A DNA stretch of 64,000 bases, taken from positions 310,001 through 374,000 of the forward strand of contig NZ_JBHSXH010000015.1 in assembly GCF_042662625.1 (NCBI RefSeq), read 5' to 3'. The first letter of the stretch is position 1. Every line of letters starts with the position of its first letter. Source of the DNA: Halopelagius fulvigenes (GTDB lineage Archaea > Halobacteriota > Halobacteria > Halobacteriales > Haloferacaceae). Below the pieces are notes generated by a model that saw nothing but the letters and a program-made list of their open reading frames with translations, ran no database searches and was not told where the DNA came from. Made by a program: the position numbers and the translations under genes. Positions 34,266 to 44,081 of this stretch are shown here, one piece after another.

Positions 34266-34964
34266 CTATTCCGAGTCGCCGCCGACTGCTTCAGCTATCT
34301 CGATGAACCATCCGACCATCTTCTGAAGGGCAAACATCGTGGTAAGAGTGGTGAGTGCGACAAAATGGCCGAGGGTAAATATAAGCAGCGCGGCAAGCCC
34401 CCAACGAACCATCATCTTCCAAGGACTGCCACCGCACACCAGATCCACGAACCATGATAGCAGCATCGCTCCGGTCTCGTAATTTGCCCGGATGCCGAGT
34501 ACCGAGGAGAACACTCTCGGTGTCGACGACGTCGGCGTGGCGAAGGGGTCCGCGGCCGTCGTGGTCGTCGTGGCCGACCGTCGCCGCCGTCGCGACGCAC
34601 CGCCAGTCGGCGTTCCAGCCTGCCCGATCGCGTCGCCGATCGCGTTGAGGTGGCTCTCTGTCACCGAGTCGAGCTTCTGCGCAGCTTCGAACACCGATTC
34701 GAGGTCGGGCATCGCGTTGTGAGTCGGGGCGAGCGCGTCAGCGGCCGTTTCGTTGACAGCAGCGACGTGTTCGAGAGTACCCCTGAGTGGTTCGAGTTTC
34801 TCCTGCTCTTTGGCCATGCGTTCCGCAGCGGGTTGGTACGTCTCTGCAGCGTTAAGCGAGGCCTCCGTGACTGGTCCGAGCGCCTTCTGCATCGACTCCA
34901 ACATGTCGGGGGAGATGAACGGTCCGAAGGTGTTCTCGTCGTCGTCATCGTTGGAGTCCGACAT
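34266..34964 (-). CDS. Provirus membrane protein with long helical N-terminal part
   Basis: 232 residues. An acidic start is followed by a helical region (about 18-115) rich in Ala/Glu with repeated SLNAAETYQPAAERMAKEQ-type helices, then a basic RRRRR stretch (near 125) and two or three C-terminal hydrophobic helices (about 165-220). Topology suggests an anchored coiled-coil. It is downstream of the fibre genes on the same strand, 225 bp away. A role in lysis or surface exclusion is possible; there is no direct evidence. Confidence 0.6.
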   Translation of the reverse strand: MSDSNDDDDENTFGPFISPDMLESMQKALGPVTEASLNAAETYQPAAERMAKEQEKLEPLRGTLEHVAAVNETAADALAPTHNAMPDLESVFEAAQKLDSVTESHLNAIGDAIGQAGTPTGGASRRRRRSATTTTTAADPFATPTSSTPRVFSSVLGIRANYETGAMLLSWFVDLVCGGSPWKMMVRWGLAALLIFTLGHFVALTTLTTMFALQKMVGWFIEIAEAVGGDSE

Positions 34965-35189
34965 TTATGAATCGCCTCCGAGAGGGACCTGACCCCGGCC
35001 GCTGAGCCAATCGCCGAGTAGTTCTGTCACAAATATTGCCGATGAAGTCGAGTATTAAAGCCGTTGCGTCTCCGTCCGCGTCAGAGACGTTCAGCTCCGC
35101 ACACACCACCGTTTCCAGTGAACCTGCCCTCGCCTGAGTTCAGATGTCTCTCACGGCGGGCTGACAGACCACGAAAAACAGCGCCGAGG

Positions 35190-36461
35190 CTACGGCTCGT
35201 ACGGCTCGCCGTCCAACAGCACCTCGGTATCGTCAGGGACGTGGAGCCGCCGCAGCTCGCCCATGAACATGTAGGTCGCAGACCACCCATGTTGGGCCCG
35301 GCCATAGACGTACCACGTACCATCATCCTCTTCAACGGTCGAACTCGCCGGGGAGATGCTCACTTCGTCTTCGGCGACGAAGCCGTACTCGCAGGTCGTC
35401 GCGAACGACAGATCAAGCTTGTGCGTCTCCTGCTCGCCGTCGCCCGATCCGCCCGACACCCCCGAGTCAGACTGATCCTCCTCGGGGTCGCTTGCAGCGG
35501 TGGGGTCTCTCGCACCGTACTCGCCGTCTGGTTCGGCCTCGCCGTAGTGGTTGTCTCGGACTTCGACGCAGTCCCACTCGTCGACGTGGACCTGAATCAC
35601 CGCTTCGTCAGTCCACCCGTTCGGCGTCGCACGCGGCTGCTTATCGTTGTAGAACCAGTTCAGGTAGATCTCGGCTTTCTCCGAGGGCGTCCCGCGGATG
35701 GCGACCGCCGGGACGCGACCGCCGCCGGAGCGCCCGCCGGCGTTCTCGACGACGCGCACCGTGTTGTGGTGAATCTTCATTCGCGTCCCGCCGGGGCGGT
35801 GCTGGTCGAAGACATGCGAGATAGCAGGGGCATCGACGACGTTGTACCGGATTTCGTACCCGCCGCCGTTGCCCTGGACCGCGTGGCGGACGTGCCAGAT
35901 CCGGTTGTACTCGATGATGGGGTACTCGCTGCCCTCGGTCGCGACGCCGTACCCATGCCCCATCCGCGAGCAGTGATGGATGTCGCAGTAGCGAACACGC
36001 GTATCGTCGCCGGTCCGAACGCCGGCGTAGCCCCACCCCGACAGCGAGCAGTTGTCGACTTCGACGCCCGTACTCCCCTGCGCGTCGATGCCGAGTTCCG
36101 TCGTCTCCGTCTCGTCAACCCAGTTCCACCGCGGCCCGGCGACGCGGAACCCCGTGATGCGGACGTTATCCCCTGCTTCGAGCATCGCCCACGGGTGCTT
36201 CTCCGTCTTCAGAAGCGCGCCCTTCGAGCCGTCGTGCCCGCGGTCCGAGGCGAGCGTCACACCCTTAGGGACCGTGAACTCGCTCTTGCCCATGTCGTCG
36301 ATGGCGGCGTCGTCGGCGACGAAGACGACGTCACCCGTAGAGGCGTTGAGCAAGGCGTCGTTCAGTTCGGACTTCGATTCACAGACCACGTCGGCATCGT
36401 CGGCCGTGACGATGCGCGAGTAGCCCTCGCTGCCACCGATCGGACCGTCAGTTTCAGTCAT
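35190..36461 (-). CDS. Right-handed beta-helix tail fibre/receptor-binding protein
   Basis: 423 residues. Middle repeats such as VRITGFRVAGPRWNW, VEVDNCSLSGWGYAGVRTGD, VRYCDIHHCSRMGHGYG and MKIHHNTVRVVENAGG follow the pectate-lyase-like pattern of short beta coils. After a Gly/Ser/Glu linker (about 320-345) comes a C-terminal domain (DLSFATTCEYGFVA to LLDGEPYEP) shared with the next gene upstream. It probably binds or trims surface glycans. It is the last gene of the tail operon and overlaps its neighbour by four bases. Confidence 0.75.
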   Translation of the reverse strand: MTETDGPIGGSEGYSRIVTADDADVVCESKSELNDALLNASTGDVVFVADDAAIDDMGKSEFTVPKGVTLASDRGHDGSKGALLKTEKHPWAMLEAGDNVRITGFRVAGPRWNWVDETETTELGIDAQGSTGVEVDNCSLSGWGYAGVRTGDDTRVRYCDIHHCSRMGHGYGVATEGSEYPIIEYNRIWHVRHAVQGNGGGYEIRYNVVDAPAISHVFDQHRPGGTRMKIHHNTVRVVENAGGRSGGGRVPAVAIRGTPSEKAEIYLNWFYNDKQPRATPNGWTDEAVIQVHVDEWDCVEVRDNHYGEAEPDGEYGARDPTAASDPEEDQSDSGVSGGSGDGEQETHKLDLSFATTCEYGFVAEDEVSISPASSTVEEDDGTWYVYGRAQHGWSATYMFMGELRRLHVPDDTEVLLDGEPYEP

Positions 36462-38242
36462 TTGTTGTGTCCTCGCAGATCGGCGGGCGTGTACGCCTCG
36501 CCGTCGATCAGGATCTCGGTATCGTCAGGGAGGTTCACCAACGGGAACGACGCGCCCGTCACCTTGAACACCGGAGACCAGCCGGATTGGGCGTAGCCGT
36601 GGACGTACGTTTGTCCGCCCTCTTCGTAGACGTCCGCGCTCTTGGGGTGGTCGTGGATGCTGCCGTCGACGGCAAAGCCGTACTCGACCGTGGTCTTGAA
36701 CGTGAGTTCGAGCGTCTTCGCGTCGGCAGGAACGTCACGTTCGCCGTCGCTGCTATCGTCGACGGGGTCACCCTCGACGGTCACCTCGGCGTCGCCCTGG
36801 AGCAGCTCTACGGACTCGACATCGCCGGCGATGTCGTACGTGTCCGTATCCCCCTTGTCGGTGATCCACGCCGTGATGGTGCCGTCCTTGATGGTGTCCC
36901 ACTGCTCGACATCGTCGGTCGGCCAGATATCGTCTGTCGTGATGATGCGATACTGCGTCTTCGTGCCCGTGCCCGTCACGACGAGCGACTTCGTCGAGGG
37001 ACGCGTGGACTCGTCAGGCGCGGTCGTCTCCTCGTCGAGCTGCGGCCGCTGGCAGCCGCTCCCCGCGGCCGTCCCCGTGTCGATCCCCGACGTCGGGCAG
37101 GAGAAACACCCGCCGTCGACGGTGACCGAGCGTCCGCCATGCACGCGCGCAGTCCCTGCGCCCGAGAACGAACAGTTCCGGAACGTGATCGACTGATCGT
37201 CTGGTTCGGTACCCCAGCGGGCGTTCGTCAGGGCGTCGAAGGGGCGACAGGCCTCAACCTCGGAGCGGAGGCGGGAGTTCTCGATCGTGACCGGGCCCAC
37301 GTTCCCGTCGGCGAAGGCGAGTCGGGACTTCTCCGGCGCGCTCAACAGGAGGAACTCGGTGTTCGAGATGGTGACCGGAACAGACGAAACGCCCTCTTTG
37401 GTGTTCTTCGTTTCGAGCACCGGGCCGTGAGGGTTGATGAACTCACCGCGATTGTCGGGATGGGCGTTGTCGGTGTCGATCACGAATTCGCAGTCGCGGA
37501 CCGTCGCCGGGCGCTGCCCGCCGCCGAGTCGAATCGACGCCTGGTTGTTGTTCTCGAAGCGTGTCCGAATGAAGTGCGTCGAGCCGCGTGTTCGCGAGCA
37601 GTAGATCGCGTTCGTCCCGCAGTTCGCGAACACCGAATCGACGACGTAGAGGTCGCCTTGATGCTTGCTTCCGAGCCAGATGCACCCCTCGTTAGCGTCG
37701 CCGTCGAGGTGGCCGTGCGAAACGATGTTCGTCGGGCCTGTTCGCTCGATCCGCCGCAGGATAACCGTCCCGTCCGGGGAGGTGGCCATCACGGCCAGAT
37801 TGTCGGCCGCGCCGTCGCCGTCCGTCGGGTTGAAGCCCTTGAATCGGACGTTATCGACGAGGATGTCGCCGCCGGCTTTGATGAGAAAGCCCGCGGAGCC
37901 CTCCCACTCCTCGCCGTAATCGACGACGACGTTTTCGATCGCGAAGTCGCCGCTTACGCTACCGCGGAGGATGAAGTGCGTACCCGCGCCTTTGTAGCGA
38001 ATCGTCGCTGTCGGTTCGCCGTTCTCGTCAGTCGGCCCGGAGATGACGCAGTCCGATCGCGGCGGGTTCTCGCGGGTGGTCGTGTACGTGACGCCGTCCT
38101 GCAGCTCGAAGCGAGTGGCCTCGTCTGCTCGCTCCAGGGCGCGGTCGAATTCGCCCGGGGGGACACGAATGGTTCTGGTTGTTTGGACGTCCGATGCGTC
38201 TTGAAGTGTTCCGTCGGGAATCTCTTCGGTTGTCGTAGGCAT
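36458..38242 (-). CDS. Right-handed beta-helix tail fibre protein with shared C-terminal module
   Basis: 594 residues. An N-terminal leader (RTIRVPPGEFDRALERADEA) is followed by parallel beta-helix coils (FAIENVVVDYGEEWEGSAGF, ILVDNVRFKGFNP, LYVVDSVFANCGTNAIYC) to about residue 380. A linker and a beta-domain come next. The last 80 residues (LELTFKTTVEYGFAV through EILIDGEAYTPADL) match the end of the 35190-36461 product. It is likely a glycan-binding or depolymerising fibre. Confidence 0.75.
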   Translation of the reverse strand: MPTTTEEIPDGTLQDASDVQTTRTIRVPPGEFDRALERADEATRFELQDGVTYTTTRENPPRSDCVISGPTDENGEPTATIRYKGAGTHFILRGSVSGDFAIENVVVDYGEEWEGSAGFLIKAGGDILVDNVRFKGFNPTDGDGAADNLAVMATSPDGTVILRRIERTGPTNIVSHGHLDGDANEGCIWLGSKHQGDLYVVDSVFANCGTNAIYCSRTRGSTHFIRTRFENNNQASIRLGGGQRPATVRDCEFVIDTDNAHPDNRGEFINPHGPVLETKNTKEGVSSVPVTISNTEFLLLSAPEKSRLAFADGNVGPVTIENSRLRSEVEACRPFDALTNARWGTEPDDQSITFRNCSFSGAGTARVHGGRSVTVDGGCFSCPTSGIDTGTAAGSGCQRPQLDEETTAPDESTRPSTKSLVVTGTGTKTQYRIITTDDIWPTDDVEQWDTIKDGTITAWITDKGDTDTYDIAGDVESVELLQGDAEVTVEGDPVDDSSDGERDVPADAKTLELTFKTTVEYGFAVDGSIHDHPKSADVYEEGGQTYVHGYAQSGWSPVFKVTGASFPLVNLPDDTEILIDGEAYTPADLRGHNK

Positions 38243-38384
38243 GTGTTGAGTGGGAAGGATCGCGCAGCGGTGTGTGTCAGAAAAACGGCGGGGAAACGGA
38301 GTGCGGTATAGAAAAACTGCAGTCTGTGAGGTGGATGGTTTCAGTTGACCGCGGCGAGTGAGACGGTGGGAGGGGATTCCGCTC

Positions 38385-39761
38385 TTAGAGGCCTACCCAG
38401 GCCCATTCGCGGAGATGGACTTTTTCTTGAGAAGACGTGTCTGCGGGGGTGATATCAACCCGGATGCGTGGGGTGGTGATCGACGAGATATCGACGTCCG
38501 TGTCCGCGACGGTATACGCATATTTTGGGTATCCGTTCGCGTCGACCCGCTCCGTCATGATCCCGAAGCGCTGCGCGTCGGCTTCTTGTTGGGCCGTCAA
38601 CTCCCGACGGGAGACCGACAACGAAACCCCGGTATCTACGTTGGCCTGTTCAACCCCGTCAACGACAACGACCGCGTGCCATGTCGTATTTGCCACGGGG
38701 TCTGCAACGAGCATGGCATGATTCTGTTCGGACTCGTAGAACCCGAACCGGACAGTCGCATCCGAGTCGGTATCGCGGGTGATCGACGCCGAGACGAGGG
38801 TATTTCGATGCGGAGTTGTGACACGGCCCGCGGTCGCACACGAAGCGGGTTGACCGTCCCCTCGAATCCGGAGGTCGCCCCAGCGATTCACGGCGACGTC
38901 GCCTGTAGTGTCATACTGCGAGACGGTGTCCGTGACGAAGTGATCCCAGTGGGCGGTCGTCTCGCCGTGGACCGCCGCCGTCATGTTCGGCGGCGTCGCC
39001 AGTCGCGACCCGCTCCACGCCGCGCGTCCCGGCATCGTCGGGAAGAACGTCTGCGCACGAATATCGAAGGGGGTCGTCGTCTTCGAGTGGTTGTTGTAGA
39101 CGAAGTTCTGCCCCCAGTCGATGCGGTACCCCGTCGCCTCGTGGCCCTGTTTGTCCCCCTCGGCTTGCACGAAGAGGTGATTACTCTGGCCCTTTGCGAC
39201 GTGGACGCCGACGTCTTCGATTTGGTTGAGTTGCCCCCACCAAAACGACCGGTCTGAGGTTTGCGGATCGTCTTCGTCGCCGATGATGATACCGCGCTGC
39301 ATCCCTGTTCCCGACACGCAGATGCGATTCATGTGCCCGCTGATCTGTTGCGCCCGCTTGCGGATGATCGCATCAACCGGGCCGCGGCATTTCGGCCAGT
39401 GAATCGTCGACGAACTAATATCACAGAGGTGGAGCACATCGCCCGGATCATCCACGTCCGCGACGTCGAAGGAACCCGGGCCATAGATATTGACGGTGTT
39501 GCCGATGCCTTTGGACTCGATGAAGTTCCCCGTGAACGAGTCGATGTCTATATCCGACCCACGGAAGTCGAGTGTGTAAGTCGAATAGTCGGTGTCGGGG
39601 AGCGAGAGGGTCTGCGTCCAGTGTCCATCTGGGTTATCCTGGCCGTCCCCATATGCGCCGGGTTCGAGTCCGACGATCCCCCCACACGGCGGGAGTGCGT
39701 CCAACTTCGTTTGCATGTCATCCGGCGAGGTCGCCCGTGAAGAGGCCGTCGTGTTAGTCAT
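38385..39761 (-). CDS. Tail fibre-like protein with beta-rich C-terminus
   Basis: 458 residues. The N-terminal start DDMQTKLDALPPCGGIVGLE is the common entry of pectate-lyase-like fibres; coils such as VNIYGPGSFDVADVDDPGDV follow. The C-terminal third (RVTTPHRNTLVSASITRDTD, later RIRVDITPADTSSQEKVHLR) looks like a beta-sandwich. It is probably a virion fibre or spike. It lies 142 bp upstream of the next fibre gene in transcription order, with no gene in that gap. Confidence 0.65.
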   Translation of the reverse strand: MTNTTASSRATSPDDMQTKLDALPPCGGIVGLEPGAYGDGQDNPDGHWTQTLSLPDTDYSTYTLDFRGSDIDIDSFTGNFIESKGIGNTVNIYGPGSFDVADVDDPGDVLHLCDISSSTIHWPKCRGPVDAIIRKRAQQISGHMNRICVSGTGMQRGIIIGDEDDPQTSDRSFWWGQLNQIEDVGVHVAKGQSNHLFVQAEGDKQGHEATGYRIDWGQNFVYNNHSKTTTPFDIRAQTFFPTMPGRAAWSGSRLATPPNMTAAVHGETTAHWDHFVTDTVSQYDTTGDVAVNRWGDLRIRGDGQPASCATAGRVTTPHRNTLVSASITRDTDSDATVRFGFYESEQNHAMLVADPVANTTWHAVVVVDGVEQANVDTGVSLSVSRRELTAQQEADAQRFGIMTERVDANGYPKYAYTVADTDVDISSITTPRIRVDITPADTSSQEKVHLREWAWVGL

Positions 39762-39767
39762 CGGTCG

Positions 39768-40415
39768 TTAGATCGGATTCGGTGAAATGCCGTACAGGAT
39801 GTTCACGTGATACAGGAACATCGTGTCATTCGCCGTCCCGTCCGGGTTTTCGATCGAGACGAACGGGGTGTAATCCAGCGTCGGGTCGGGGAGCGCTGAC
39901 GCGTCCGTGAGTCGGTTCCCGAACGCGTCCTGATACCGGTGGTAGAGTTCTCCCGACGCGTAATCCCAGTAGATCCCTGACGTGACCGCGCCAGAGGGGA
40001 TGATATTCCGTGTCGGGAGTAGCGTCTCGGTCCCGGCGTTGGAGACTGCGACATTTGCCGCCCCACTCGACGGGCTGTTGACCGGTTGATGGACGATGCT
40101 ATTCCCGGCACCGTCCTCGAAGCCGATCCCGACGTTCGCGTCGTCGTAGACGCCGACGTTGCCGCCAAATCCGAACGTGACCTCGAATCCGAAAACCCCG
40201 AACCGACCCGCGGCGTCGGGGGTGAATGGCCCCATGTCAACCCGGGCAGCGTCTCCCTGCGTTCCCCCCGTGTCCATGAGCGCCCGTCCTCCCATCGTCG
40301 TCTCTGTCGAGAGCGTCGCGGCCCCCGTCGAGGCGTCAGTCATCCAGGACGCAAGCGATCCGTCGAACCCGTGGGAAATCTCCTTTTCAAACCGGAATCT
40401 GTTTTTCAGCGTCAT
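39768..40415 (-). CDS. Lectin-like beta-sandwich virion protein
   Basis: 215 residues from ATG 40415. FGVFGFEVTFGFGGNVGVYD and IYWDYASGELYHRYQDAFGN fit a jelly-roll/ConA-like beta-sandwich. The end LDYTPFVSIENPDGTANDTM is also beta-rich. It overlaps the upstream gene by four bases. It is likely an accessory receptor-binding protein. Confidence 0.55.
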   Translation of the reverse strand: MTLKNRFRFEKEISHGFDGSLASWMTDASTGAATLSTETTMGGRALMDTGGTQGDAARVDMGPFTPDAAGRFGVFGFEVTFGFGGNVGVYDDANVGIGFEDGAGNSIVHQPVNSPSSGAANVAVSNAGTETLLPTRNIIPSGAVTSGIYWDYASGELYHRYQDAFGNRLTDASALPDPTLDYTPFVSIENPDGTANDTMFLYHVNILYGISPNPI

Positions 40416-41653
40416 TGGTTGATCTCTCCGAGTTTCGCCCGCGCGACACCGATGTTCGAGTTGTTGCTGACTTTCGCGTAGTAGAACATGTGCAAGTATT
40501 CGCCGTCGTTGTAGAAGTCGTAGGCGTTCACGCCAGTCGCATCGGCCCACGCCGGGGGCGAATAGACGACTTCACCGCCGCCGAATGCTGTTTTCTCATG
40601 ATCGCTGAACGGGAGCGCTCGTGCGTGAGGCCCTGCTCGGTCGCCGTAATGGATAGCAACCCTCCCGCCCACCGACGAGAGTGCCGGAGACCCTCCGTTA
40701 TACTCTCTCGGCGCGTAATTCTGCCACTGAGTGTTGTCGAAGGCAGGGGAGGGCTTCGTCTCCCAATTCTCGCCGTCCATGGACCACGCGACGCCGATCC
40801 CGGGGGCGTTGTTCGGGCCGTCTCGCCCCTGGTACACGCCGACGAACTTCCGACCGATCCGGCGGACGGAGAAATAACTACGCTCCTGTTCGTCCCACCG
40901 GCCATCCGCGGAGCACTTGAGGACCTTCTTCTGAAGCGTGAACGACGTGCCGTCTCCAGAGAGCGGCGCGGTCATCAGATAGGTGTCCTGGCTCCCTCCA
41001 TCTGGCGAGTGAACGTAGAGGTTGAGACGGCTGTTCCGGGAATCAACCACGGCAGACGGGGAGGCGACGTGGTTGTCTCCGAGTGCAGTGTCGGAGATGA
41101 CGCGTCCGTGGAAGGTCCACGGCCCCCACAGCGATGGTGCGGTTGAGAGCTCGATTCCCGCGCCCGCGTCGTGGCCCGACCAATAACAGTAGTAGGTGTC
41201 GATCGGGGAGGCGAGGGCTTCTTCGGCATTTATGATCGTCGGGTATGTTGCCCCGTCGGGCGATGCGCTCGCGCTCCCGTCGATTATTGGCGAGCCTTTG
41301 TCTTCCCACGTGATATCCTCCCACGACCAGTCCCGCTTTTGGTTCTGGATTCGTGGATTCGCCGGCGTGACCGGCGTCGCAGAGAGGTTATCGACAATTG
41401 AGTGCCGCGTGGAGACCAGATCAGCGTCGGCCGTTTCGGGCTTGATATCAAGCCCATCGACAGGCGAGATGTTCGTGTTGATATCCGCGTCGACGTACTT
41501 TTCTAGCGGGATGTTCGGGTCGTCGTGAACGAGATCAGCAACGTCGGGCGCGACGATATCCAGTGGTCGGGACGCAGAGACGTCGATGCCTTGTGCATCC
41601 CATCTCCAGCTACCGCTCGTCTCGGTGTACCTAACGATTTTTCCAGGTGCCAT
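40412..41653 (-). CDS. Tail protein: MAPG N-terminal module plus GH43-like beta-propeller
   Basis: 413 residues. Residues 1-80 (MAPGKIVRYTETSGSWRWD... LVST) form a module repeated at 52958-53218. The rest resembles five-bladed propellers of the GH43/GH32 type: YYCYWSGHDAGAGIELSTAP, SLWGPWTFHGRV, HVASPSAVVDSRN, RLNLYVHSPD and YYAKVSNNSNIGVARA. Such propellers bind or cut sugars, so a tail-borne glycan-degrading spike is plausible. Catalytic acids cannot be assigned with confidence. Confidence 0.65.
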   Translation of the reverse strand: MAPGKIVRYTETSGSWRWDAQGIDVSASRPLDIVAPDVADLVHDDPNIPLEKYVDADINTNISPVDGLDIKPETADADLVSTRHSIVDNLSATPVTPANPRIQNQKRDWSWEDITWEDKGSPIIDGSASASPDGATYPTIINAEEALASPIDTYYCYWSGHDAGAGIELSTAPSLWGPWTFHGRVISDTALGDNHVASPSAVVDSRNSRLNLYVHSPDGGSQDTYLMTAPLSGDGTSFTLQKKVLKCSADGRWDEQERSYFSVRRIGRKFVGVYQGRDGPNNAPGIGVAWSMDGENWETKPSPAFDNTQWQNYAPREYNGGSPALSSVGGRVAIHYGDRAGPHARALPFSDHEKTAFGGGEVVYSPPAWADATGVNAYDFYNDGEYLHMFYYAKVSNNSNIGVARAKLGEINQ

Positions 41654-41716
41654 AGATGTGTCTTGTGAAGTTCTTTCTGCAGTGGTTCGCGGGCGGTGCG
41701 TCCGGTGGTCAGTGTG

Positions 41717-42829
41717 TTACTGGGTCTTCTGCAGGCGGCGGACGTCGCGTTCAAGCCCGTCGAGGATGTCGATCGAGTCCTTTGGCGGGTTGATTTTGAG
41801 TGTCGCAGTCGCCTGCCCGATTGATTCGCTATACGAGACGGTTTCGATTGGGTATTGCTCGCCGCCCCACTCGGGGATCTCGAACAGATAGCCGGGAAGG
41901 ACAAGCTCCGGGATGATTACGATCTCTCCCGAGAGTGTGTCCTGGCGGAGCCGTTCTTCGAGCGCCGAGTCGGCGCGGGCTTGACAGTCCGCGTCCGTCG
42001 TGAGTGTCGGGTCGGTGATCCGCCAGGGGATCGTCTCCCCGAGCGCATCGATTTCAGCTTGATCCGATGCCGTCGCCGACACTTGCGTCCCATCAGAGGA
42101 GATTTTACCCTTGACGATGACCTTGTTCGCGTAATCAGTCACGCTCCCCGTCGCGGAGTCGTCAACCGACGTCCACGTCCCTTGGCGGACGAGGGCGCCG
42201 GGTTTGTACGACTCAACAAGACGATCCGCTGCGGTATGCTGGACGGTGAACCGCATCCCTACGCGCTCGTGGAGGTCTTGAAGGACTTCGAGTGGCGTCC
42301 CCTCAAACGTCCCATCCGAGAGCGTCGTCGCCGTTTCCGGGTCATAGACGGTCGCGGTGAACGTCGTGTGATCGGTCCAGAATCGACGGATCGCTTCCGA
42401 GACGCGCAGGCCAGAATAGTCGACCGTGATATCCCCACGGGCAAGTTCGAGCGCCGGCCCGCGGCCGGCCAGCGTCGCCTCTTCGCCTCTGCCTGGCCCC
42501 GGGAACTCCTCGACGCGCCCCTTGAAGATGAGCGAGTCGCCGTAAAACAGGTCCAAGTCCGCGAACTTGAACGACCCGAGGCCGTTGATCCGCGGGACAG
42601 TCAAGGAGACGTCCGACGGCGCCGTATGCTCTAACGTGAGATCCATCCCAATGATGGACGTGATGTCAGTGCGGCGACCGTCGGCAGTCGTCAACCGGGC
42701 TCGATAGCCCTGCTCACTCTGTGGGCCGAGCGTCCCGCCCCGCTCCCCGCCGAGAGTCGCCCCCTCACGCTCGCCGAGGGTGAACCCACGAGCGGCCGGG
42801 CGCGGGGCGCTCGTCGAAAGGTCAACCAT
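41717..42829 (-). CDS. Baseplate hub protein (late control D / gp44-like)
   Basis: 370 residues. The order fits tail hubs: an early beta-barrel (ITSIIGMDLTLEHTAPSDVS), LFYGDSLIFKGRVEEFPGPG, a central domain GLRVSEAIRRFWTDHTTFTA with LEVLQDLHERVGMRFTV, and a later OB-like part with RITDPTLTTDADCQARADSA. These are shared with phage hub proteins (gpD/gp44) that cap the tail tube and attach fibres. It lies between fibre genes rather than directly after the tape measure, which is unusual. Confidence 0.7.
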   Translation of the reverse strand: MVDLSTSAPRPAARGFTLGEREGATLGGERGGTLGPQSEQGYRARLTTADGRRTDITSIIGMDLTLEHTAPSDVSLTVPRINGLGSFKFADLDLFYGDSLIFKGRVEEFPGPGRGEEATLAGRGPALELARGDITVDYSGLRVSEAIRRFWTDHTTFTATVYDPETATTLSDGTFEGTPLEVLQDLHERVGMRFTVQHTAADRLVESYKPGALVRQGTWTSVDDSATGSVTDYANKVIVKGKISSDGTQVSATASDQAEIDALGETIPWRITDPTLTTDADCQARADSALEERLRQDTLSGEIVIIPELVLPGYLFEIPEWGGEQYPIETVSYSESIGQATATLKINPPKDSIDILDGLERDVRRLQKTQ

Positions 42830-42830
42830 C

Positions 42831-44060
42831 TCAGGCTCCGTCGGGCGTTACGGCGAGACGGTCGGCTCGCACTTCGCCACTCCCGCCGTGCATCGTGATC
42901 CCATAGCCGCGCCCACGGTGCGCCGTCGAGGCCGTCGGCGAGGTGATTTCACCGAGCATCGTGTCCCGGGCTCCCGACGCCGTCGAATAGATGCGGCTCG
43001 GATGCACGCCTTCGCCCCCGCCGTCGTAATCGGTCTCCAAGATGTACCAGTTCGGCCACGAGACGGAGACGGAGACGCTCCCGAGCGTGTCGAAGTTATT
43101 CGAGTCATCGGCGACTTGCAACCGGAGGAGGCCATCGGGATCGAGGCGGACTCGGTTCCCCGAGTAGTAATCGTCCGACTCGCGGCCGAAGGTGAACCAC
43201 ATAGTCCGCGCGTTCGTCGAGTCGAACCGGACAGCGATCGAGATGCGGTCCCCCGACGAGGCGTAGTAGCTGAGGCCGTCACCAGGCAGCGAGTAGTCGC
43301 GCGTCCACGTGTTGTTGCTCCACGCGGCGGCCGCATTCCCCTCGAACGCGGGCGTGTTGAAGGTGTACTCGGAACCGCCACCGCGCCAGTTGGCGTTGAT
43401 GCTCTCGTCGAACGGCTCAACGACACGCTCGGAGGGGGCGCCGATCGTCCGGACGAGCGTCGTGTTGACGCTATGGACCTCGTTAGTGTCCTCGCGATAA
43501 ACACGGATCTCGCCCGCAGTCGTGTTCAACCACTGCCGCGTCGAGAGGAGTTCCTCATCCGGAGGATCTGACGAGAGTGCGGGGATCGCCCCGCCACCGG
43601 TCCCGGCCTTGATCCGACGATCGGTCCTGAATCGCGGTTCGAGGTCGCCCGACGACGTTGCTCCTGGAGGCACCCAGATTTCGGCGAGCGGGACGGCGTC
43701 CAGCGCCGCCGAGTCGGGGGGCGCAGGCTGCCAGGTCTTGTCGCCGACGCGGTCCTCGGGAAGCGGCGGCGCAGGACGCCCCTGTTTCACTCGGATTGCA
43801 CCCTCTCGATCGACGTAGATCAAGTCCTTCCGCGGGTTGACGGGGTCGCCGGGTTGGAGCGTGACGGCCCCACCGGAGACGGACAGTTGTCGCCCGTCAT
43901 GGACGACCCGTCCGCTGGCGACCTGCAGCTCGATCGCTGAGGTTGAACCGCCGATGATCACGCCGCAACCGCGGTCCCACCCGTAGCCTTCGCCGCGGCG
44001 ATTCAGGTTATTCAGTGTGAGCGCGTCGCTACCGTCGCCGATGAAGTTTCGCTGTGGCAT
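42831..44060 (-). CDS. Fibre protein: shared N-terminal adaptor plus ConA-like lectin domain
   Basis: 409 residues. Residues about 10-155 form an adaptor (ASGRVVHDGRQLSVSGGAVT, PRKDLIYVDREGAIRVKQG, VPLAEIWVPPGATSSGDLEP) also present in the products of 45033-46037 and 46047-49244. The C-terminal part from about residue 215 (FDESINANWRGGGSEYTFNT to LDPDGLLRLQVADD) is a lectin-like jelly roll similar to 44371-45033. It is a likely receptor-binding protein. Confidence 0.7.
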   Translation of the reverse strand: MPQRNFIGDGSDALTLNNLNRRGEGYGWDRGCGVIIGGSTSAIELQVASGRVVHDGRQLSVSGGAVTLQPGDPVNPRKDLIYVDREGAIRVKQGRPAPPLPEDRVGDKTWQPAPPDSAALDAVPLAEIWVPPGATSSGDLEPRFRTDRRIKAGTGGGAIPALSSDPPDEELLSTRQWLNTTAGEIRVYREDTNEVHSVNTTLVRTIGAPSERVVEPFDESINANWRGGGSEYTFNTPAFEGNAAAAWSNNTWTRDYSLPGDGLSYYASSGDRISIAVRFDSTNARTMWFTFGRESDDYYSGNRVRLDPDGLLRLQVADDSNNFDTLGSVSVSVSWPNWYILETDYDGGGEGVHPSRIYSTASGARDTMLGEITSPTASTAHRGRGYGITMHGGSGEVRADRLAVTPDGA

Positions 44061-44081
44061 GAGTCGAGAAGATGTTCCGGC

